This document shows, in pieces, positions 1 through 5,315 of a stretch of 9,829 nucleotides of DNA (positions within the stretch are counted from its first letter, which is position 1; each line of letters opens with the position of its first letter). The position numbers and the translations under genes are program-made. Below the pieces are notes generated by a model. The model searched no databases. It was not told the origin of the DNA and saw only the letters and a program-made list of their open reading frames with translations. Origin of the DNA: an uncultured Bacilli bacterium (GTDB lineage: Bacteria > Bacillota_I > Bacilli_A > RF39 > UBA660); assembly GCA_949113215.1 (NCBI GenBank), contig CARZYU010000008.1, positions 1-9,829 on the forward strand, given 5' to 3'.

Positions 1-565
<565 letters not shown>

Positions 566-677
566 ATTTATTTATTTGGTTTGTTTATTATTTTTTCCTA
601 GCTACTCAAAATTGACGTTTTGCTTAGTTTTCAAAGATCATTCTCTTTCTTGGTGCCTTTTCACAAGGTGCGTTACT
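566..677 (-). promoter_or_regulatory. 16S rRNA leader with boxA antitermination signal
   Basis: This is the transcribed leader between promoter P1 and the mature 16S end. On the minus strand it carries TGATCTTTGAAAACTAA (complement at 624-640), close to the Bacillus rrn leader boxA, which recruits the Nus antitermination complex. Near the P1 start site is a short imperfect hairpin (complement of 649-667, CTTGTG...CACCAAG). An A/T-rich tract, probably a processing region, lies just before the 16S. The boxA call rests on resemblance to known Firmicutes leaders. Confidence 0.7.
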
Positions 678-706
678 AATATACCAAATTCATCTCTCGA
701 AGTCAA
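678..706 (-). promoter_or_regulatory. rRNA promoter P1 (nearest to 16S)
   Basis: On the minus strand, -35 TTGACT (701-706), a 17-bp spacer and -10 TATATT (678-683). A-rich sequence directly upstream of the -35 (about 707-735) looks like an UP element. The expected start is about 671, a G on the minus strand, as is common for growth-rate-controlled rRNA promoters. The -10 and discriminator (TATATTAGTAACGCAC) closely match those of P2. Confidence 0.8.
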
Positions 707-789
707 CCACTTTTTTACATTTTTTTCAAAAAGTTTTTGAAGTCCATTTGGCATAAATTAACATCGGCTTTTTTGCTCGATGTGTTACC

Positions 790-818
790 AATATACCAAG
801 TATATTCTACACTGTCAA
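790..818 (-). promoter_or_regulatory. rRNA promoter P2
   Basis: On the minus strand, a perfect -35 TTGACA (813-818), a 17-bp spacer and -10 TATATT (790-795). The discriminator TATATTGGTAACACAT resembles P1. An A-rich tract upstream of the -35 could act as an UP element. It lies exactly 112 bp upstream of P1. Confidence 0.8.
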
Positions 819-901
819 CACTTTCTCCGTTTTATTTTCGAAAAAAGCATTCTCGAACTTTTGGACGTCCATTTGACGTTTTCCATCGCCGACGTTTTAT
901 T

Positions 902-930
902 ACTATAGCAAAACCAAAATAGGAAGTCAA
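902..930 (-). promoter_or_regulatory. rRNA promoter P3 (most distal)
   Basis: On the minus strand, -35 TTGACT (925-930), a 17-bp spacer and -10 TATAGT (902-907). A run of A with few interruptions (complement of about 931-950) lies immediately upstream of the -35, as in rrn UP elements. It is exactly 112 bp upstream of P2. The 75 bp between here and the end of ntdp hold no gene and only a weak all-A/T hairpin, so ntdp may read through into the rRNA operon. Confidence 0.72.
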
Positions 931-1025
931 CAACAATTTTCTTTTTTTATGTTTCGCTTCGTAATCTTTATTAATATATGCACTTCATGAAAAGAAATGA
1001 CCGAATTTTATTTAAAAAAATAAAG

Positions 1026-1565
1026 TCACACTTTGGTGCCTTTATACTTTAAATAAATTTGATAGTAGTCTTCAACCGTTCCCTTTTCAAACGGAAAGGA
1101 CTTCGCTCTTGCTCGATCAATCAAATTTGTCAGTTCTGATTTTAAAATTCGGTCTAATTCTTCGGAATAATGCATGATTGATTTATGGTAATTGTATTCT
1201 CCTCGATCTAAAACTTTAAACGATCCATCCGAAAAAATTCTAAGATCCAAATCATAATCGATGTACTTGATCGTATCCTCTTCGACTAGAAAAGGAGAAG
1301 CAATATTGCAGTAATAATAAATTCCATCCTTTTTGTATTGTCCTATGACGTTATACCATTGATTACGGAAAAAATAGAGAATGGCTGGCTCTTTGGTTCG
1401 CCAACTTCTTCCATCGGCCTCTGTCACCTTCGTCCTCTCATTTCCAAACACCAAATAGTCCGAATGAATTTCGAGTAGGACCGCTTCGTTCCAAGTGCGA
1501 TGAATATTCCCGTTATGTTTATAACAATGAATGGAGTAACGTTTTCCTATTTTTAATTCTTCCAT
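1026..1565 (-). CDS. ntdp: Nucleoside tri-/diphosphate phosphatase (Ntdp, DUF402 family)
   Basis: A 179-residue cytosolic protein, the usual length for the Ntdp family (UPF0374; S. aureus Ntdp, B. subtilis YgaC). Characterised members hydrolyse nucleoside tri- and diphosphates with a divalent metal. The family core is clear: RNQWYNVIGQY (67-77), YYYCNIASPF (83-92), then KYIDYDLDLRIF (100-111) and VLDRGEY (118-124). Arg23, Asn87, Asp103, Asp105, Asp107, Asp120 and Glu123 fall where I recall the general acid and metal ligands of the family, so the enzyme looks intact. The start ATG has GAGGA seven bases upstream and the stop is TGA. It is preceded after 48 bp by a 39-codon ORF with no terminator between, suggesting co-transcription. 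The physiological substrate cannot be read from the sequence. Confidence 0.9.
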   Translation of the reverse strand: MEELKIGKRYSIHCYKHNGNIHRTWNEAVLLEIHSDYLVFGNERTKVTEADGRSWRTKEPAILYFFRNQWYNVIGQYKKDGIYYYCNIASPFLVEEDTIKYIDYDLDLRIFSDGSFKVLDRGEYNYHKSIMHYSEELDRILKSELTNLIDRARAKSFPFEKGTVEDYYQIYLKYKGTKV

Positions 1566-1613
1566 GTCTGTTCCTCGTCTTCTTGATTTCGATTTCTCAA
1601 TTATCGATCTTTC

Positions 1614-1733
1614 TTATGCAAATAGGAATAACCCCACATTACCAAAGCCAACAATACCAAAGATTGGTTTATCATACATTTCAAAAATAAAGTTTTGGAA
1701 TGACTTTGCTATATTATTAAGAGTTTCTCGCAT
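1614..1733 (-). CDS. Hypothetical 39-residue small protein, probable single membrane segment
   Basis: A short ORF (ATG at 1733, TAA at 1614) beginning MRETLNNIAKSFQNF and ending KPIFGIVGFGNVGLFLFA. The first 20 residues are polar and could form an amphipathic helix. The last 16 or so are Gly/Phe-rich and hydrophobic, fitting one membrane segment at the extreme C terminus. The case for a real gene rests on position: an extended -10 promoter upstream, AGGAG nine bases before the ATG, and ntdp 48 bp downstream with no terminator. I recognise no family. It could instead be a leader peptide for ntdp, or the N-terminal remnant of a longer protein. Confidence 0.55.
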   Translation of the reverse strand: MRETLNNIAKSFQNFIFEMYDKPIFGIVGFGNVGLFLFA

Positions 1734-1753
1734 TTTATCACGCTCCTATAGAA

Positions 1754-1762
1754 AGTATAACA
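1754..1762 (-). promoter_or_regulatory. Extended -10 promoter for the 39-aa ORF and ntdp
   Basis: The minus strand reads TGTTATACT, an extended -10 (TGn plus TATACT). The -35 zone (1777-1782) falls inside the terminator hairpin of the upstream DUF308 gene and matches consensus poorly, as is common for extended -10 promoters. The expected start is about 1747, giving a leader of about 14 nt to the ATG at 1733. Confidence 0.55.
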
Positions 1763-1790
1763 AAAAAAAGACCAGGAGAAAACCCTAGTC
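1762..1790 (-). terminator. Rho-independent terminator of the VanZ-RDD/DUF308 operon
   Basis: The minus strand reads GACTAGGG-TTTTC-CTCCTGGTC-like: an 8-bp stem (complement 1770-1790, with two G-T pairs) followed by eight T (1762-1769). The 5' arm contains the TAG stop codon of the DUF308 gene, so termination begins within the coding end. Confidence 0.8.
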
Positions 1791-2420
1791 GTTCATTTCG
1801 ATTTCTTTTACAAACTCTTTGACTTGTTTTTTGACAACGAACGTCGACGTAATATCTAAAATAGAATAGACAATTAAGAAGATTCCTATCACCTTCGTAA
1901 GAGCTACTGCACTACCGAATGGATTGAACATTAAAACAACTCCACAAACCAAAGTAATGAGTGCCATAATCAAAGTACTCGTCCACACTTTTGGTTGATA
2001 TTCTTTGATCTGAAAAGCATACTGAATTTTAATTGCACTGCTGATCGTCATCCAAAGTCCTAATACCAAAGGAACAATAGAAGCCATCGCTTTAGGATTG
2101 ATTACCAAGAATAATCCTGCTAGTAATGCCATAATCCCATAAGCAATGTTCAACCCTAAATCATTTTCCACATTTCTCGAACGATAATAACTGATAAAAC
2201 TTACAATCGCAATGGCAAAAAAGAATCCTCCTAATATATAGGAAAAGGTTGTTAAAATTTCACTGGATTTCCAAACGAGAAAAATCCCGATCAACAAAAG
2301 CCCAACGGAAACAACTGTCGAATTTCGAAAATAACTTTTATGTTCCTTTTTAGCTTTTCCCTTTCGTTTTGGATTTCGAATCACTTCTGCTTCTTGTTCT
2401 TCCCTTTTCATTGGTTTCAC
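1785..2420 (-). CDS. DUF308 (HdeD-like) integral membrane protein
   Basis: A 211-residue membrane protein of the DUF308/HdeD type, whose defined trait is paired hydrophobic helices; no biochemical function is established for most members. A strongly basic cytosolic N terminus (residues 1-32, rich in Lys/Arg/Glu) is followed by about six membrane segments near 34-50, 55-78, 88-107, 112-130, 147-165 and 172-193, then a charged tail (KKQVKEFVKEIE). The GTG start at 2420 has AAGGAG six bases upstream. An in-frame ATG at 2411 with GAGGTG six bases upstream is an equally good start, giving 208 residues. The first 71 bp overlap the end of the VanZ-RDD gene in another frame, so translation is probably coupled. 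A terminator starts in the stop codon. Confidence 0.8.
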   Translation of the reverse strand: MKPMKREEQEAEVIRNPKRKGKAKKEHKSYFRNSTVVSVGLLLIGIFLVWKSSEILTTFSYILGGFFFAIAIVSFISYYRSRNVENDLGLNIAYGIMALLAGLFLVINPKAMASIVPLVLGLWMTISSAIKIQYAFQIKEYQPKVWTSTLIMALITLVCGVVLMFNPFGSAVALTKVIGIFLIVYSILDITSTFVVKKQVKEFVKEIEMND

Positions 2421-3582
2421 CTCTATCTCCTTCAGTATAGCATGTTTCTTCCTCCGTTACAATCTCCCTCGAAGAAGGAATTTTGATAGTGCTCTGATTT
2501 TTCAAGCGACTCACTCTTTCATAAATCAGCAGATGCCGTTTGCTAAACATGGAGCGAATCACCTGGCAGTAAAAGAACAGTTCCAATACGAGCAGCAAAG
2601 CAATCATCACTCCTAAAAGGACTTGATAATACCAATAAGAACTTAGAAACCAATCAAACAAGTAAGAAATAATGCGATAATTTCCAAACAACAACAAAAA
2701 CAAGAAACCATATTTGATCAGATACTGATACCAAGATGCTTCTTTTCCTTCCAAATGTACCATCTTTAGTTTCACCATTCTCTTTCCAAGCGTCTTTCCT
2801 TTCGATAAGATAGGAATCAACACAAAGAAGAAAATAAGACTACCATAGGAAATGATCCAAAAGAATCTAGCTCCAGAAAAGACAATAGAAAGAACCACCA
2901 TCGTAACGATAGAGAAACAAAGATCAAATAAGAAAGCCACCAATCGTCTTAAAAACGAAATTTCTTTTCCTCTTTGATAGGAAGTCTCATCCAACTTTTC
3001 TTTGCTTGGCAAAAGTTTAGAAACCAAAGGAGAAATCCAAAAACCGATCATTCCTCCTAGTGTATTGATCATCAAATCATCTACGTCAAACAAACGATAA
3101 CTTCTAGGATAAATAAAGTACAAACCCGTCAATTGAGTCAATTCAAAGAACAAACTGAGAAAAAAAGAAAGTAACAATGTTTTTCCCCATGAGCACTTAA
3201 AGTAATATCGTAAATAAATACCAAAAGGAACAAACATAGCAAGATTGAATAACACGGTATAAACAGAGGGATTTTTCAAAAAAGCCATAACTCCGGAAGA
3301 AAAATCGATTGTTTTGATCATGTCCATAATAAATTGAAATGGAATCCACTGGGCATGATAAATTGGAATCTTTGCCAAAGCTTCTTTGGAGGGAAGTGGT
3401 AAGATGACCAAAAAATAGATTGTCATTAAATACAACACAAACGAATAAACAATCAACGTTCGCAAAAAGGGAATCGATCCAAACTTGCGGTATTGATATA
3501 AGATATAAGGTAACGTAATCAAAAAAGCAATCAACGGAAAAAGTACCATTGCTGTTTTAATAGGAATAAGATAACTCGTCAT
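2350..3582 (-). CDS. VanZ-like / RDD two-domain membrane protein
   Basis: A 410-residue polytopic membrane protein fusing two domains. Residues about 40-185 are VanZ-like, with FNLAMFVPFG (112-121), FELTQ (146-150) and FDVDDLMINTLGG (165-177). Residues about 208-345 form an RDD domain, with the opening RRLVAFLFD (212-220) and the SKGKTLGKRMVKLKM segment (260-274). VanZ itself gives low-level teicoplanin resistance, but most VanZ-like proteins are uncharacterised and resistance should not be assumed. The ATG follows AGGAGGAG at ideal spacing, behind a TTGTCA-17-TATAGT promoter. The last 45 or so residues are hydrophilic, and residues 388-410, rich in Arg/Ser/Lys, are encoded over the start of the DUF308 gene. 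Such a tail may result from loss of an earlier stop. It forms an operon with the DUF308 gene. Confidence 0.88.
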   Translation of the reverse strand: MTSYLIPIKTAMVLFPLIAFLITLPYILYQYRKFGSIPFLRTLIVYSFVLYLMTIYFLVILPLPSKEALAKIPIYHAQWIPFQFIMDMIKTIDFSSGVMAFLKNPSVYTVLFNLAMFVPFGIYLRYYFKCSWGKTLLLSFFLSLFFELTQLTGLYFIYPRSYRLFDVDDLMINTLGGMIGFWISPLVSKLLPSKEKLDETSYQRGKEISFLRRLVAFLFDLCFSIVTMVVLSIVFSGARFFWIISYGSLIFFFVLIPILSKGKTLGKRMVKLKMVHLEGKEASWYQYLIKYGFLFLLLFGNYRIISYLFDWFLSSYWYYQVLLGVMIALLLVLELFFYCQVIRSMFSKRHLLIYERVSRLKNQSTIKIPSSREIVTEEETCYTEGDRGETNEKGRTRSRSDSKSKTKGKS

Positions 3583-3607
3583 AGTCTCCTCCTCGCCTTT
3601 TTATTGT

Positions 3608-3636
3608 ACTATAAAACAGCACAAAAAAAATGACAA
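3608..3636 (-). promoter_or_regulatory. Promoter of the VanZ-RDD/DUF308 operon
   Basis: On the minus strand, -35 TTGTCA (3631-3636), a 17-bp spacer and -10 TATAGT (3608-3613). The -35 hexamer is also the 3' arm of the terminator hairpin of the upstream 107-aa gene, and the T-run of that terminator forms part of the spacer. Confidence 0.6.
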
Positions 3637-3645
3637 TTTTGTCAT
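3623..3645 (-). terminator. Terminator of the 107-aa orphan gene
   Basis: The minus strand reads ATGACAA-AA-TTGTCAT, a near-perfect palindrome (3630-3645; effective stem 6 bp with a 4-nt loop), followed by eight T (3623-3630). Its 5' arm includes the TGA stop codon of the gene. Confidence 0.75.
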
Positions 3646-3965
3646 CTTTTCTTTTGATAAACGAATGGCCTTGTCGAAGAAGTTTGAACTTCCGTGATAC
3701 GGAACCCCATTGATTCTTTAGGCTTTCCCTTTTCTCTTTCTACAGCGCCTCGCAAAATCAGAGCCTGTTCTCTTGGTGAGAAGCCAGCCATCAACTGTTG
3801 ATAACGAACCCATCCATCGGTTCCATAGCGTTCACAAATCTTGGAACACAAAGAACGAACGGCTGTATTTTCTTGATTTGTTTCTGTAAGCAACCCTAAG
3901 TTTGGATTGTGAATTCCTATTTCTGATAAAAATTGTTGTGAGGTAAGTCCCCATACATTTGGCAT
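3642..3965 (-). CDS. Hypothetical 107-residue soluble protein
   Basis: I do not recognise a family. The protein starts MPNVWGLTSQQFLSEIG and is soluble, with no signal peptide or membrane segment. The middle (about 38-75) looks helical (VRSLCSKICERYG, then GWVRYQQLM, FSPREQALILRGAVER), with two Cys at about positions 40 and 44 spaced CSKIC. The C terminus is basic (FVYQKKR). That it is a real gene is well supported: a perfect consensus promoter, an AAGGGGG ribosome binding site seven bases before the ATG, and a terminator overlapping its TGA stop. It is therefore monocistronic and probably strongly expressed. It is transcribed divergently from the SleB-like hydrolase gene, with 131 bp between the starts. 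Confidence 0.8.
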   Translation of the reverse strand: MPNVWGLTSQQFLSEIGIHNPNLGLLTETNQENTAVRSLCSKICERYGTDGWVRYQQLMAGFSPREQALILRGAVEREKGKPKESMGFRITEVQTSSTRPFVYQKKR

Positions 3966-3994
3966 AATAATCCCCCTTTTCGAATGTGTAGCTC

Positions 3995-4023
3995 ATTATA
4001 CCATTCTTTCTTAGTTTTGTCAA
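3995..4023 (-). promoter_or_regulatory. Perfect consensus sigma-A promoter for the 107-aa gene
   Basis: The minus strand reads TTGACA (4018-4023), a 17-bp spacer and TATAAT (3995-4000), with TGG directly before the -10 as an extended element. All twelve hexamer bases match consensus. The expected start is about 3988, giving a leader of about 23 nt that contains the AAGGGGG ribosome binding site. Confidence 0.85.
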
Positions 4024-4096
4024 TTTTTATTGTGTATCTTCAAAAGATTAAAGGTAAAAAGCTTTCCTTGTTGCATACAATACCGTAGGTGATAAT

Positions 4097-4528
4097 ATGG
4101 TAAATATTGTAAATTATACTACGAAAGAGTTAGATCTTCTTGCACGTTTGATGAGAGCAGAAGCATTAGGCGAGGGTGACTATGGAATGTTAATGGTAGG
4201 AAATGTCGGGGTGAATCGGGTTTTAACCGATTGTCTTGATTTTAAAAATATTCGTACCATAACAGAAATGGTCTACCAAACTCCAGGAGGGTTTGTCGGC
4301 GTAACGAGTCCACTCTTTTATAGTTCAGCTACCACGAAAGAAAAAGAACTCGCAAGAAGAGTACTAAGAGGGGAATACTATTATCCAGCAACCAATGCTC
4401 TTTGGTTTTATGCTCCAGCATCCAATGCTTCTTGTGTTCCACTATGGTATGACCAACGTTTAGCGGGACGTTTTAAGAATCATTGCTTCTACGAACCCTA
4501 TGCAGGAGTATGCCCACAACTTCATTAA
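4097..4528 (+). CDS. SleB/CwlJ-type cell wall hydrolase (Hydrolase_2 family)
   Basis: A 143-residue protein consisting almost only of the SleB/CwlJ catalytic domain, which cleaves peptidoglycan, classically spore cortex. The family signature is clear near the N terminus: LLARLMRAEALGEGDYG (14-30), with Glu22 as the probable catalytic acid, then VGNVGVNRV (34-42). The family C-terminal aromatic motif NHCFYEP follows at about 127-133. There is no signal peptide and no separate wall-binding domain. In this it resembles CwlJ, which is made in the mother cell without export, rather than SleB. The ATG follows AGGTGAT. No clear promoter was found; TACAAT (4076-4081) would give almost no leader. Nothing else in the window points to sporulation, so a role in spores is unproven; wall remodelling or a phage-like lysin role are alternatives. 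Confidence 0.85.
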   Translation: MVNIVNYTTKELDLLARLMRAEALGEGDYGMLMVGNVGVNRVLTDCLDFKNIRTITEMVYQTPGGFVGVTSPLFYSSATTKEKELARRVLRGEYYYPATNALWFYAPASNASCVPLWYDQRLAGRFKNHCFYEPYAGVCPQLH

Positions 4529-4545
4529 ACGAGAGCATATTTCTA

Positions 4546-4574
4546 TTGAATCTCTTTCTTTTGCATGTTATAAT
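4546..4574 (+). promoter_or_regulatory. tRNA-Trp promoter
   Basis: TTGAAT (4546-4551), a 17-bp spacer and TATAAT (4569-4574), preceded by TGT as an extended -10. The expected start is about 4581. The leader before the tRNA begins with a small perfect hairpin, GTTCC-AAAAA-GGAAC (4581-4595), which would be removed by 5' processing. Confidence 0.8.
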
Positions 4575-4603
4575 AAGGTTGTTCCAAAAAGGAACTTACC
4601 ATT

Positions 4604-4677
4604 AGGGGATTAGTTAAATGGTATAATAATGGTCTCCAAAACCACTGTTGGGAGTTCGATTCTCTCATCCCCTGCCA
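4604..4677 (+). tRNA. tRNA-Trp (CCA anticodon)
   Basis: A full cloverleaf can be drawn. The acceptor arms are AGGGGAT (4604-4610) and ATCCCCT (4667-4673), with G73 and an encoded CCA (4675-4677). The anticodon loop is CTCCAAA with anticodon CCA at 4636-4638, reading UGG. The T arm is GGGAG-TTCGATT-CTCTC (4650-4666, one G-T pair). The lowest anticodon-stem pair (27-43) is an A-C mismatch. No terminator follows, so the transcript may run into the interrupted gene that starts 56 bp downstream. As the anticodon is CCA, this tRNA does not support general reading of TGA as Trp. Confidence 0.93.
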
Positions 4678-4733
4678 TGTGAACAAATTGGACCATCGTG
4701 TTCATTTGTATATAAATATAGGGAGTGTTAAGT

Positions 4734-5201
4734 ATGAATAATGAAGAAAGAAAAGAATTGCTAAAAGAAATGAAAAGTGATCCAATTGATTGTTTTGGTT
4801 TAAGTAAAAAAGGGTTGCATTCGGAGGAGGAAAATCAAGCGACTATTTATGATTCTTTTTGATTAGAAGATAGTCTAAGAATAATTTCTGCTCGTGATAA
4901 CTTAAATGAAATTAAATCAATGCTTTCACCACGACTTGATAAAAATACAGGTTTGTATAGCGTAACAGTGGGAGACGTTAATTCAGATTATTATTATTTT
5001 GCCACAATGTTTAATAGGATGTCTAATTCAGTTTATTCACAAAGAGTTTGGCGTAATGTATCTCTACTGGAAGGAATAATTAAAAATATTCGAAGAGATT
5101 ATCTTCAGAATATAGAGCGTACTATTTCTCAACATAATTTTGGCGGAACTATGAATCAAGAAGAAAATAAACAGAATCAAGAAGAAAATAAACATTTATA
5201 A
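4734..5201 (+). pseudogene. Interrupted hypothetical gene (in-frame TGA at codon 43)
   Basis: One reading frame of 155 codons runs from the ATG at 4734 to the stop at 5199-5201, broken only by TGA at 4860-4862. The 5' part begins MNNEERKELLKEMKSD and ends IYDSF. The frame then continues LEDSLRIISARDNLNEIKS, past the internal ATG at 4920, to a Lys/Glu/Asn-rich tail. GGGAG eight bases before 4734 is a good ribosome binding site, whereas the ATG at 4920 has none, so these are better read as one gene than two. The product looks soluble and partly helical; I recognise no family. A terminator lies 41 bp downstream. Options are a recent nonsense mutation, a sequencing or strain variant, or a gene expressed by UGA read-through. 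The 42-residue N-terminal peptide could also be made alone. Confidence 0.6.
5154..5194 (+). repeat. 21-bp tandem duplication in the coding tail
   Basis: AATCAAGAAGAAAATAAACA occurs twice, at 5154-5173 and 5175-5194, with a period of 21 bp. This keeps frame and encodes NQEENKQ-NQEENK at the C terminus of the interrupted gene. It fits replication slippage, since the copies are identical. Confidence 0.9.
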
Positions 5202-5241
5202 AATTAGGAAACTTGTTCAGATTCTGTGCCATTCGAATATG

Positions 5242-5268
5242 AAACTCCAATGTTTGGAGTTTTTCTTT
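5242..5268 (+). terminator. Terminator after the interrupted gene
   Basis: AAACTCCAA-TGT-TTGGAGTTT: a 9-bp perfect stem with a 3-nt loop (5242-5262), followed by a T-rich tract (TTCTTT). It ends the tRNA-Trp/interrupted-gene unit. Confidence 0.8.
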
Positions 5269-5294
5269 GTTTCTATTTTCATTTCGGGTATAAT
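5266..5294 (+). promoter_or_regulatory. Promoter of the DUF362 gene
   Basis: A perfect -10 TATAAT (5289-5294) with a weak -35 TTTGTT (5266-5271) at 17-bp spacing, located in the T-tract of the preceding terminator. The expected start is about 5301, leaving a leader of about 15 nt that is mostly the ribosome binding site. The -10 is convincing, the -35 less so. Confidence 0.6.
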
Positions 5295-5315
5295 AAAAAA
5301 GAAAGGATGATGAAG

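Noticed and set aside
737..922. 61-codon plus-strand ORF
   Set aside because: It lies across the rRNA promoters, has no ribosome binding site, and its composition follows the A/T-rich promoter DNA.
1564..1788. 74-codon plus-strand ORF opposite the 39-aa ORF
   Set aside because: It begins inside the ntdp start codon on the opposite strand with no ribosome binding site and covers a minus-strand promoter and terminator.
3000..3582. Glycopeptide-resistance cluster because of VanZ
   Set aside because: No vanA/H/X/R/S-like genes are present; VanZ-like domains are common in unrelated membrane proteins, especially fused to RDD.
3832..4023. 63-codon minus-strand ORF overlapping the 107-aa gene
   Set aside because: It spans the -35, -10 and leader of that gene in another frame and lacks a ribosome binding site.
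4709..4714. Separate promoter for the interrupted gene (TTGGAC-17-TATAAA near 4688-4716)
   Set aside because: The predicted start would fall on the ribosome binding site, leaving no usable leader; read-through from the tRNA promoter is simpler.
4860..4862. General reassignment of TGA to tryptophan
   Set aside because: Four other frames end at TGA (1026, 3642, 9701, 9798), one of them within a terminator. Tryptophan is otherwise TGG, and the tRNA-Trp anticodon is CCA, not UCA.
4678..5241. Integrated mobile element at the tRNA-Trp 3' end
   Set aside because: I see no integrase, no direct repeat of the tRNA 3' end, and only one small interrupted gene before an ordinary gene.
5226..5315. N-terminal extension of the DUF362 protein by 30 codons
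   Set aside because: The stretch contains the terminator stem and the TATAAT promoter, and the ribosome binding site fits the ATG at 5316.
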